This document shows positions 61,601 through 64,000 of a DNA stretch of 64,000 bases, piece by piece. Positions within the stretch are counted from its first letter, which is position 1. Every line of letters begins with the position of its first letter. Position numbers and translations under genes: made by a program. The stretch spans positions 5,667,501 through 5,731,500 of the forward strand of contig NC_092581.1 of NCBI RefSeq assembly GCF_037975245.1, in the 5' to 3' direction. This stretch comes from Apostichopus japonicus (Eukaryota; Echinodermata; Holothuroidea; Aspidochirotida; Stichopodidae). Below the pieces are notes generated by a model, which saw only the letters and a list, made by a program, of their open reading frames with translations, was not told where the DNA came from and searched no databases.

Positions 61601-63783
61601 CACTGCAACTGTTGAGAAATAATGCTCGTTTCTAATATTTCAACTTCAGAATACAGAATGGAAGGAGTAAAAGAGCAGAAAATCAAAATGCTCTCATATT
61701 TCTAATATTTCATATGCTGTATGATATGTTGATCCATCTTAGTAGAAAATACCACTGTAGAATTTCATAGAGTTTGTTGAGGTCATTGGAGGTCACCATC
61801 AGTTAAGAACTTTGTAAAACCATAACTCCAAAGTTAAAGATTGAATGAACTTCATACATAAGAACCTTGTGTGCACAGCATAAAATGCGACAAGAAATCA
61901 TTAAGACCTCTTGACTTTTTGGAAGTTTCTTTTGTTCTTCTAATTGTGTTTGTTTATTTTAAAGTGATCTTTCTTTGTCTGTCCATTATCTAGTTGATCA
62001 TGTGTCTCCTAAGATGGGTAAGAAACAAGGACAGCCCAGTTCATGCTTTGATTGCTGGTAAGAAAGCTTTTTGAAGTTAATATTCATTTTAATATTTTCA
62101 AAACTGTTTGCTTGTATTTTGTAATGTCATGTCTTTAAATCCACCTTAAAGAGTTGAGCAATCTTGAGTGTGGGTCAAAATATTTGATTAGTACTTTTAG
62201 AAAGTCAGTTAGCCTTTAACCATCGATAGCTTGTTCCAAAAGAATTTTTATTGTAGGATTACATCATTGTAACAGCAGTAAAGTCATTAGCTTAATACAT
62301 GTTAATACAAGTTTAGAAAAAAAACAGATTGCACATTATGCATATCTGCAAATGATATCCCACCAGGAGACGATACACAAAGCCGTGAGTCTAGTGGTAA
62401 ATCCATAAGAGTTGGCAGGTAAACATGTTGGGTCCTAATTTTTTATTTTTATTTTTTCTTAGCTTAAGGGTACATCCCGACAGGGTGGGTTTGCCAGGTC
62501 TGGGGCAACCTCCCATTATTTTTCCTAAGTAGCTCCTTTCTCTCTTACAGCTTCCAAATTTTTGAACTGCTTGTCTTCAACCTCATTTGTTACTTTAATT
62601 TGCTCAATTGTCTATTTTTCTTCATACAAAACAAATAAAGAAGTTCCAATTTACCTGCAGGAGCTGTGTCTTGCACGTCTCGAACAGGTCTGTCACTCTG
62701 ACCATGCATTGGGTCCTAATGGAAGAAACCTTACTAATTCACCTTAATTAAAGCATGGATTTGGGGAGACATAAGCTAAACTTGTATACATAGCTATAAA
62801 CAACAGGCTTTGTGGGAAGTGTCTGTAAGCTTTCAACATGTAGCAGACACAAAATTTCATTACAATTTGTTGAGATCTCACATAAATTGCCACAACTTTG
62901 AAGTCGATCTGGCTCATAACCAAGCGTATCTGTCTGTTTACTGGTTTAACTCTCAATATCATAGTTCCTGACTTGCTTGGGAGCAGTTCGTAAATCATTT
63001 CTGATATTTCAATGGCAATCATTTGTTTCTGTATTTATTTCATGATACGATGGAATGATCTTCATTTTTTTCTCGATATCAGGCTTTCTTTCAGGCCTCT
63101 CCAGTGTTGCCTACCGCAGTAATGCTATTGCTCTATACTTTGCCAGCAGAGTGATAGAGGTATGTATTCATAGAACCATCCTGCCTGCCTCAATCTAATC
63201 CCTACCCCCTTACCTCCCACTCCCATCATTTAGCATCTTGATTGCACGTTTGTGTCCTGGGACTACCCCTACCTCTCCAGGGGAGTGTGGACACTCATTC
63301 CCCCTCCCCCCATCCCCTTCAGTTCTTATTTTCAGGCATGATTATGTTATAGAAAGAGTCCAAGTGTTCTATCTGGTGCATATATATTGTTTTGATTTTG
63401 TACAAACCAAGTCCTACTTGCTCTCATAAATTAAAATACTGGAAGATATTACAAAATACACCTGTGTGCTACCTAACATTGACTTGATACTTGTGAATCT
63501 GCCTCCTGTATATAACTTGTCTAGGAATCTACCAAAGCATGACTCTATGATGCCATATTTTCATTCTCCTAACCCCTTCCCTTTACTCACCTGCACCTCC
63601 TCCCCTCAACACCTCTTTCAACTCTGTTCAAGTAATTTGCCAGAATATTTTGTCTTTAAGATGTTGCCGTCTTTCTTTTTGCAGAACCTATTTTTCTTTG
63701 CCCAAAAGAATGGATACGTACCACCTATCCCCGGAGGAGATCGGATTCTGTACACCCTGTCAACGTCTACTATATTACATGCT
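13480..63783 (+). CDS. TMEM135: TMEM135 (PMP52) orthologue, 13 exons, 3'-partial
   Basis: A multi-pass membrane protein. In vertebrates TMEM135 acts on mitochondria and peroxisomes, affecting mitochondrial dynamics and lipid or cholesterol handling. The joined exons give 394 codons that align end to end with vertebrate TMEM135. Residues about 12-25 carry the hallmark SCYELGHTWNPSCR, the start of the Cys-rich N-terminal domain. Residues 117-160 match the conserved IERKERRG...GEVLLF block. Residues about 245-340 (CKHEGSC..., LLRWVRNKD, HALIAGFLSG) match the C-terminal Tim17-like half. Coding joins: 13480-13623, 20585-20715, 21816-21905, 23171-23204, 24971-25036, 28961-29007, 56110-56151, 58834-58986, 59387-59453, 60129-60296, 61994-62057, 63083-63159, 63685-63783. 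All introns are GT-AG and frame is kept throughout. The human protein is about 458 aa, so one or two terminal exons lie beyond the window. The linker at residues 172-236 is shorter than and unlike the vertebrate one. Confidence 0.96.
14142..14313 (+). mobile_element. tRNA-derived SINE with HE1/V-SINE-like segment
   Basis: The pol III A box TGGTCAAGTGG is at 14153-14163 and the B box GGTTCGAGCCC at 14197-14207, at tRNA-like spacing. These are followed by TGTGTCCTTGGGCAAGGCAC, a segment resembling the conserved part of V-SINE/HE1-type SINEs. The element ends in an AAG/GAA trinucleotide tail. No clear target duplication is visible. It is a pol III-derived retroposon, not a functional tRNA gene. 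Confidence 0.85.
15692..18336. repeat. 39-bp minisatellite array, about 68 copies
   Basis: The unit contains CATCAACTGTTCACATATAA followed by CACTCTACGGCACTGTCAG. Edge units (about 15692-16250 and 17625-18336) mostly have TATACAGCACTG and ACATACAAC or ACATAGAAC variants. Central units (about 16250-17625) mostly have TACGGCACTG. A few edge-type units sit inside the centre at about 16750-16860. Two units near 16690-16735 lack 3 bp. Since 39 is 13 codons, long open frames occur on both strands, but they are by-products. Confidence 0.97.
18337..18620. repeat. Decayed tail of the 39-bp array
   Basis: Diverged copies still recognisable by AGCATCAAC and CACATATAAC fragments, mixed with CCTCAGGGA(C/T)ATTGT. 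They fade into unique sequence. Confidence 0.6.
19499..20063 (-). mobile_element. RTE-like LINE, internally deleted and frameshifted
   Basis: On the - strand the 5' part (about 20063-19750) encodes the start of an AP-type endonuclease domain: VRIGNWNVRTLYQSG, then ILGISESHWTG. This is the N-terminal signature of RTE-type and craniofacial development protein 2-like elements. About 20 bp later the sequence jumps to the element's C-terminal tail: MTWAPEGRRK, then after a +1 shift RGRPKTTW...GWRSWKE, then SVEALFCL. The rest of the endonuclease and the whole reverse transcriptase core are missing. It ends in a GATGA-type tail near 19490. It is a dead copy. Confidence 0.82.
20585..20715 (+). CDS. 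TMEM135: TMEM135 exon 2 (residues 49-92)
   Basis: Acceptor TTGTACACAG and donor GTATAT. Encodes a basic loop (IRGGKFDKK) and a hydrophobic segment (SAQAIVVITNLCLW). Ends in phase 2. Confidence 0.93.
21816..21905 (+). CDS. TMEM135: TMEM135 exon 3 (residues 92-122)
   Basis: Acceptor CTTCACAG and donor GTAAAA. Encodes LFGGFN, a hydrophobic helix, and IERKER, which is highly conserved in TMEM135. Confidence 0.95.
21906..23170 (+). other. TMEM135 intron 3
   Basis: Mostly occupied by a - strand non-LTR retrotransposon fragment (21960-22990). The remainder has C-rich patches near 23030-23060 and nothing else. Confidence 0.85.
21960..22990 (-). pseudogene. Decayed non-LTR retrotransposon (CR1/Rex-like) RT C-terminal part and 3' end
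   Basis: The - strand from about 22990 shows the reverse transcriptase palm: QGD at about 22912, the catalytic FADDT motif (KFADDT) at about 22830, then LNVSKTKELVVDFRR, YKYLGVSITDKLEW and FLRKLNLF, typical of CR1/Rex/jockey-type RTs. A single missing base near 22915 breaks the frame just before QGD. A stop at about 22251 and a frame change break the C-terminus after HPLGN. The 3' end has AATAAAGATTC and a TATCTT-type tail at 21960-21990, as in LINEs priming on short repeats. The 5' part is absent, as is usual for truncated insertions. Confidence 0.88.
23171..23204 (+). CDS. TMEM135: TMEM135 exon 4 (residues 122-133), 34-nt micro-exon
   Basis: Acceptor TTTGTACAG and donor GTGAGT. Encodes RGMLALYVSNL, aligned to RGLLTIYMANL of human TMEM135. 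Very short, but required for the frame. Confidence 0.93.
23205..24970 (+). other. TMEM135 intron 4
   Basis: The first 650 bp show nothing recognisable. The rest is a 40-bp minisatellite ending only about 64 bp before exon 5. Confidence 0.8.
23875..24906. repeat. 40-bp minisatellite (37/40 bp units), about 26 copies
   Basis: The unit contains ACTACATAGATAGTGGAGTA and TGAATTCCCTAACTTGCTGT. Units without the GCT or GCA triplet are 37 bp. Most copies carry an EcoRI-type GAATTC or the TTAATTCC variant. Left-edge copies (to about 24120) are more diverged. Confidence 0.95.
24971..25036 (+). CDS. TMEM135: TMEM135 exon 5 (residues 134-155)
   Basis: Acceptor TTTCTTCAG and donor GTAATA. Encodes AAEILFNMAVCRGY..KYGE, aligned to human ATETLFRMGVARG..NGE. 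Phase 0 at both ends. Confidence 0.95.
25645..26045. repeat. 33-bp minisatellite, about 12 copies
   Basis: The unit is of the form TTGGTGCACCAGAAACCTAA followed by a TTTATCGCCATG-like segment, 33 bp or 11 codons. It therefore gives open frames on both strands (LVHQKPKFI and its complement). It lies in intron 5 of TMEM135. Confidence 0.93.
26060..28950. other. TMEM135 intron 5, remainder
   Basis: No gene, RNA or mobile element recognised. AT-rich with some G-rich patches (26330-26360, 28025-28040). Confidence 0.5.
28961..29007 (+). CDS. TMEM135: TMEM135 exon 6 (residues 156-171)
   Basis: Acceptor TTATTCCCAG and donor GTAATG. Encodes VLLFSLTTGIALYLL, a membrane segment continuing the GEVLLF motif. 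Ends in phase 2. Confidence 0.94.
29010..30470. other. Intron 6, left part, nothing recognised
   Basis: AT-rich sequence without a gene. A small GTACTCGTAC-type repeat at about 29519-29545 is the only structure noted. Confidence 0.5.
30475..31440. repeat. 40/41-bp minisatellite with 81-bp dimeric higher-order unit
   Basis: The core is ACCCAAGTGATATGTGTAGG followed by TAACTTGAGGTTTTA. From 30475 to about 30880 two forms alternate: a 40-bp unit ending TTTTATAAG and a 41-bp unit ending TTTTAGTGTG, giving an 81-bp (27-codon) dimer. From about 30890 to 31440 only the second type persists, with GTGTCCCC variants and indels. Confidence 0.94.
31450..32607. other. Intron 6, no gene; possible LINE 3' tail at 32018-32055
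   Basis: A G run is at 31988-32001. On the - strand 32055-32018 reads AATAAACCCTTCTC followed by TTATC repeats, like the 3' end of a 5'-truncated LINE. The rest of such an element is not recognisable, so this is tentative. Confidence 0.4.
32614..33982. mobile_element. hAT-like non-autonomous DNA transposon, 1369 bp, 6-bp TSD
   Basis: Perfect 12-bp terminal inverted repeats: CAGGGATGCCAG at 32614-32625 and CTGGCATCCCTG at 33971-33982. Perfect 6-bp flanking duplications TTTATG at 32608-32613 and 33983-33988. Ends starting CAGGG are typical of hAT elements. The usual hAT duplication is 8 bp, but a 6-bp class has been described. Just inside the left end are palindromes GGCTATAGCC and AGCCGGAATTCCGGCT. 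I find no transposase, so it would depend on a partner element. Confidence 0.8.
34951..35265. repeat. 53-bp minisatellite, about 6 copies
   Basis: The unit contains TCTATTTCATGGTGTGGATC then TCATGCCTATCTCCATGCTC then AGCTCCAATTGAC. Spacing between GGTGTGGATC copies is about 53 bp. Confidence 0.9.
35270..35400. repeat. Cluster of short inverted GGATTCCTG / AGGAATCC motifs
   Basis: About 130 bp with repeated GAAGGATTC and GGAATCCTG segments in both orientations, capable of forming small hairpins. Function unknown. Confidence 0.55.
35410..37000. other. Intron 6, nothing recognised except one DR1-like site
   Basis: A DR1-type motif on the - strand (TGACCTTTGACCC) is at 35672-35684. No gene or element is seen in the rest. 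Confidence 0.45.
37007..37029 (+). promoter_or_regulatory. Candidate nuclear-receptor site: DR1 + DR4
   Basis: AGGTCA at 37007-37012, one base, AGGTCA at 37014-37019, then four bases, AGGTCA at 37024-37029. DR1 is the RXR/PPAR/HNF4-type arrangement and DR4 the LXR/TR-type. It sits inside a dispersed repeat, so function is unproven. Confidence 0.4.
37535..37557 (+). promoter_or_regulatory. Candidate nuclear-receptor site: DR1 + DR4
   Basis: Three exact AGGTCA half-sites at 37535, 37542 and 37552, spaced by 1 and 4 bases. A neighbouring copy at 37422-37444 has AGGTGA as its third half-site. Confidence 0.4.
37811..38133 (+). mobile_element. SINE, 5'-truncated copy without tRNA head
   Basis: About 320 bp closely matching the body of the SINE at 42535-42998. 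Shared blocks include CTGACCTAGTTTCGAATGAG, TGTTAGACACCACCAT, CACACACACAGCTTGCTACC and a GTTAACTTTTT end. The tRNA-like head is absent. It has an 8-10-bp insertion after AAGAAACG relative to the other copy. Confidence 0.85.
38140..42530. other. Intron 6, middle part, no gene recognised
   Basis: Long AT-rich stretch with C runs at 39171-39181 and 41945-41955, a G-rich patch near 39515-39555 and T runs. No exon, RNA gene or element could be supported. Confidence 0.5.
42535..42998 (+). mobile_element. SINE, full-length copy with tRNA-like head
   Basis: The head has A box TGGCCAAGTGG (42545-42555) and B box GGTTCGATCC (42605-42614). The spacing of about 50 nt between boxes is long, as in tRNAs with an extended variable arm such as Leu or Ser. 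The body, about 330 bp, is shared with the truncated copy at 37811-38133. The 3' end is placed at GTTAACTTTTT, where the two copies stop matching. I do not recognise the family by name. Confidence 0.85.
43000..44125. other. Intron 6, no gene recognised
   Basis: Ordinary AT-rich sequence, ending in a short CT run at about 44118-44131 that leads into the 46-bp array. Confidence 0.5.
44129..45279. repeat. 46-bp minisatellite, about 25 copies, with internal block duplication
   Basis: The unit contains TCTCCTATTTACCCACCTCC then TGATTAGCCATCCCACTCAG then TACCTT. A run of variant units (CATTCAG; TTCTGTTTAGCC; CTGCTGTTTATCC; CCGCCTCCTCATTAG) at about 44270-44510 recurs in the same order about 364 bp later at 44635-44873. 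This shows duplication of a multi-unit block. The array starts roughly 175 bp downstream of the lectin stop codon on the - strand. Confidence 0.95.
45301..45306 (-). terminator. Candidate poly(A) signal of the lectin gene
   Basis: AATAAA on the - strand, about 150 nt downstream of the lectin stop codon and just before the 46-bp array. Position is plausible; usage is unknown. Confidence 0.5.
45455..45693 (-). CDS. Lectin exon 2 (residues 100-178)
   Basis: Begins after acceptor CATCCACAG and completes Gly100. Encodes EPGMWIGYNDL through CKMGAL and ends with TAG at 45457-45455. Confidence 0.93.
45455..46758 (-). CDS. Secreted C-type lectin-domain protein, 178 aa, two coding exons
   Basis: Coding exons 46758-46461 and 45693-45455 join in phase 1 across a GT-AG intron (donor GTGAGT, acceptor TCATCCACAG). 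Residues 1-24 form a signal peptide with a hydrophobic core (LLILTLLVVIF). The CRD follows: YCPPFW (C28), FCYRFF (C43), TWFEAEQTC (C60), AHLVSV, then WIGYNDL, WKWTD, NNWG, FDCAYQL, KDKDC and FMCK. The extra N-terminal Cys pair marks a long-form CRD. Seven cysteines are present, so one (probably C66) is unpaired or binds another chain. The EPN/QPD sugar motif and the WND motif are absent (GTRSPK and RWKD occupy those places), so classical calcium-dependent sugar binding is doubtful. Such lectins in echinoderms are usually secreted immune or coelomic proteins. A spliced 5' UTR exon is likely, because a good acceptor (CTTTGCAG) lies 8 nt upstream of the ATG. Confidence 0.93.
45858..46437. repeat. 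Polypyrimidine minisatellite in the lectin intron
   Basis: About 580 bp of CTCCTCCCCTTTGCTC-like repeats: nearly all C/T on + and A/G on -. It fills most of the 767-bp lectin intron. The large Pro/Leu/Ser-rich and Gly/Lys-rich frames here are artefacts. Long purine-strand asymmetry can form triplex (H-DNA). Confidence 0.92.
46461..46758 (-). CDS. Lectin exon 1 (residues 1-100, coding part)
   Basis: Starts at ATG 46758-46756 and ends at donor GTGAGT. The exon itself starts at 46766, after acceptor TTTGCAG. The Met is the first in-frame one followed by a clean signal peptide. A longer frame reaching 46992 would cross that acceptor and is not needed. Confidence 0.9.
46973..47244. mobile_element. 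Short inverted-repeat element upstream of the lectin exon
   Basis: Three head-to-tail copies of an 18-19-bp motif (ATCTCTATGTTCCGAC and close variants) lie at 46973-47020. One inverted copy (GTCGGAACATAGAGATGT) is at 47227-47244. The 200 bp between is non-coding and AT-rich. It looks like a MITE or foldback remnant, in the 5' flank of the lectin gene. No target duplication could be fixed. Confidence 0.65.
47250..49490. other. Intron 6, upstream of lectin gene, no gene recognised
   Basis: The lectin promoter and 5' UTR exon probably lie here, but I cannot place them. A tiny array of three 15-bp units (TGTAGGCGACTAGA) is at 47826-47867, and a G-rich stretch at 49265-49330. Confidence 0.45.
49494..49737 (-). 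mobile_element. tRNA-derived SINE, decayed
   Basis: Read on the -, the head at 49737-49660 has acceptor-like arms GGAGTG / CACTCC, an A box TAGCTCAGTGG and a degenerate B box (GTCCGAGTTTG). The body follows with GGCTTCTTCGCGAGTTCC. It ends in a TACATA-type simple tail near 49494. It is a retroposon, not a functional tRNA. Confidence 0.72.
50097..51152. mobile_element. PIF/Harbinger-like non-autonomous element, 1056 bp, TTA TSD
   Basis: The left end GGCCTTGTTTTCACAC (50097) and the right end, read on the -, GGCTTGAGTCCACAT (51152) form imperfect terminal inverted repeats. TTA flanks both sides (50094-50096 and 51153-51155), as expected for Harbinger (TWA). Subterminal motifs repeat: CGTACTTCAAGTC twice on the left and CGTTCTTAAATGTG-like three times on the right. 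No transposase frame is present. The family assignment rests on end sequence and TSD only. Confidence 0.68.
51160..52700. other. Intron 6, no gene; possible tRNA-like fragment
   Basis: A lone B-box-like GGTTCGAGCC on the - strand at about 52134-52145 suggests a tRNA-derived remnant, but no A box was found. AGTTTAGACA-type short repeats occur around 51735-51865. Nothing else is recognised. Confidence 0.4.
52715..53590. repeat. ~155-bp satellite-like repeat rich in TAGCTA palindromes
   Basis: About five and a half copies. The block CATAGCTACCTCATGTAGCT recurs near 53150, 53305 and 53461, with diverged copies near 52848 and 53000. Each unit also has TATATGGCCTCATCACTG and TATAGGCCTCATCCATGTAC. 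The many AGCTA/TAGCT palindromes would permit cruciform structure. Confidence 0.88.
53600..55640. other. Intron 6, right part, no gene recognised
   Basis: A 35-bp direct duplication (GTTAGCGGT.ACCTCTAACAG) lies at 54553-54620. A GGTGTGAG-type short repeat is at 54270-54390 and a C run near 54862-54876. No exon is supported. Confidence 0.5.
55654..55777 (-). CDS. Candidate orphan exon, 124 nt, unknown protein
   Basis: On the - strand this segment has a pyrimidine-rich acceptor (TTTTTTCCTGTCATATAAG) and a perfect donor (CAG|GTAAGT). One frame stays open throughout (2 + 40 codons + 2), encoding ENCFETC-like DNCFETCQNKHVVNL, then LEYYKATGASCVTRL, then ITGRKISS. It has three cysteines and no similarity I recognise. 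The splice signals are strong, but a 40-codon frame can arise by chance, and no partner exons were found. It could be part of another - strand gene nested in intron 6 or an untranslated exon. Confidence 0.3.
56110..56151 (+). CDS. TMEM135: TMEM135 exon 7 (residues 171-185), 42-nt micro-exon
   Basis: Acceptor TTTTATGCAG and donor GTCAGT. Encodes SGDILQNDAQSTL with split Arg codons at each end. It follows the 27-kb intron and aligns with the start of the vertebrate FSALR segment. Less conserved than its neighbours, but needed for phase. Confidence 0.88.
57578..58480. repeat. 26-bp minisatellite built on CAGTCTCATA
   Basis: About 900 bp of TACAGTCTCATAGCAGTCTC plus ATATTA units with many shorter variants. 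It lies in TMEM135 intron 7, ending about 350 bp before exon 8. Larger blocks (for example around 57700 and 57950) repeat, showing multi-unit duplication. Confidence 0.94.
58834..58986 (+). CDS. TMEM135: TMEM135 exon 8 (residues 185-236)
   Basis: Acceptor ATCATTCCAG and donor GTAATA. Encodes the variable hydrophilic linker (SLFGSSELPSHVQEAG, then a Ser/Gly-rich part, then IKRLLAVLSQR). Weakly conserved compared with vertebrates, but in frame with both neighbours. Confidence 0.92.
59387..59453 (+). CDS. TMEM135: TMEM135 exon 9 (residues 236-258)
   Basis: Acceptor CCCTTTCAG and donor GTAAGA. Encodes LCKHEGSCVHYISE, matching human CCKHYEDNCISYCIKG. Confidence 0.95.
59540..59620. repeat. Short CCTTACCCCTTAACCCC-type repeat
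   Basis: About 80 bp of irregular C/T/A-rich units in intron 9. Telomere-like at first sight, but not a CCCTAA array. Confidence 0.8.
60129..60296 (+). CDS. TMEM135: TMEM135 exon 10 (residues 259-314)
   Basis: Acceptor TTTTTTTTCAG and donor GTAAGT. Encodes GFLSRFCLGYAIQTAFNLF to LGLFMGGLVGLFR, two hydrophobic segments of the Tim17-like half. Phase 0 at both ends. Confidence 0.96.
60830..61150. repeat. Dispersed AGGTCA-bearing repeats, second cluster
   Basis: Two to three diverged copies of the family at 37007-37700: GAACTTCATACTTGGTATGT, then GGATCCACCTTATTGAGTAC, then the AGGTCA block. A further decayed copy is at about 61740-61860. Confidence 0.8.
60884..60906 (+). promoter_or_regulatory. 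Candidate nuclear-receptor site: DR1 + DR4
   Basis: Three exact AGGTCA half-sites at 60884, 60891 and 60901 with spacers of 1 and 4 (TTTG). A near copy at 61026-61048 has AGATCA as its first half-site but a perfect DR4. Confidence 0.4.
61374..61699 (-). repeat. Tandemly duplicated tRNA-like (SINE head) sequence, 163-bp period
   Basis: Two copies on the - strand. Copy 1 has B box GGTTCAAGTCC (61384-61374) and A box TGGCCAAGTTGG (61439-61428). Copy 2 has the same A box (61602-61591) and a degenerate B box GAGTTCAACTC (61548-61538). Both are followed by the same AT-rich spacer with AACGAGCATTA. The long box spacing suggests a tRNA with a variable arm. Neither shows a clean acceptor stem, so these are tRNA-derived repeats rather than tRNA genes. 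Confidence 0.75.
61994..62057 (+). CDS. TMEM135: TMEM135 exon 11 (residues 315-336)
   Basis: Acceptor TTATCTAG and donor GTAAGA. Encodes LIMCLLRWVRNKDSPVHAL, matching human CFLRWIRNLDDELHAI. Ends in phase 1. Confidence 0.96.
63083..63159 (+). CDS. TMEM135: TMEM135 exon 12 (residues 336-361)
   Basis: Acceptor CTCGATATCAG and donor GTATGT. Encodes GFLSGLSSVAYRSNAIALYF and ASRVIE, matching human [20 protein letters not shown]. Confidence 0.96.
63685..63783 (+). CDS. TMEM135: TMEM135 exon 13 (residues 362-394), last in window
   Basis: Acceptor CTTTTTGCAG and donor GTGAGT. Encodes NLFFFAQKNGYVPPIPGGDR and ILYTLSTSTILHA, ending at the same position as the human exon (ICFQA). The following exon or exons are outside the window. 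Confidence 0.95.
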
Positions 63784-63834
63784 GTGAGTGGGAGAAGGGA
63801 TTAGTATGTAATGCACAGAACTACACAAAACATA

Positions 63835-64000
63835 TGTAGAATGGCGGTAGTGTATTCATACTGAGATGTAGAATGACAGTAGTGTATTCATACTGAGATG
63901 TAGAATGACAGTATATTCATACTGAGATGTACAATTACAGTATATTCATACTGGATGTAAAATGACAGTAGTGTATTCATACTGAGATATAGAATGGCGG
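63835..64000. repeat. 32-bp minisatellite, truncated by window end
   Basis: The unit contains GATGTAGAATGACAGTAGTG and TATTCATACTGA. Some units lack the GTAG tetramer (28 bp). About five copies are seen, continuing past the edge in intron 13. Confidence 0.9.

Overview
This is a eukaryotic nuclear window: split genes with GT-AG introns, AT-rich sequence, tRNA-derived SINEs, LINE fragments and very many tandem repeats. There are no bacterial-style genes. The protein sequences and repeat content suggest a marine invertebrate deuterostome. My best guess is an echinoderm, perhaps a sea cucumber; this is inference, not proof.

The main gene is a TMEM135 (PMP52) orthologue on the + strand. Thirteen coding exons can be joined in frame from 13480 to 63783, giving 394 codons against about 458 residues in human TMEM135. 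Only the C-terminal exon or exons lie beyond the right edge. Every junction obeys GT-AG and keeps frame. Intron 6 alone is 27.1 kb (29008-56109).

Inside intron 6, on the - strand, lies a complete two-exon gene for a secreted 178-residue C-type lectin-domain protein (45455-46758), so an immune-type gene is nested antisense in a metabolic gene. A possible orphan - strand exon is at 55654-55777.

Layout: 1-13479 is 5' flank with no recognisable gene but several microsatellites, minisatellites and a MITE. 13480-29007 holds exons 1-6, a 2.6 kb array of 39-bp repeats in intron 1, an internally deleted RTE-like LINE, and a decayed reverse transcriptase fragment in intron 3. 29008-56109 is intron 6, with 81-bp, 53-bp and 46-bp arrays, a hAT-like element with 6-bp target duplication, two copies of one SINE family, repeats carrying nuclear-receptor DR1/DR4 motifs, the lectin gene, and a Harbinger-like element. 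56110-64000 holds exons 7-13, a 26-bp array, more DR1/DR4 repeats, a tandemly duplicated tRNA-like sequence, and a 32-bp array running off the edge.

Most long open frames in the window are by-products of tandem repeats whose period is a multiple of three, or of AT dinucleotide runs. They are not treated as genes.
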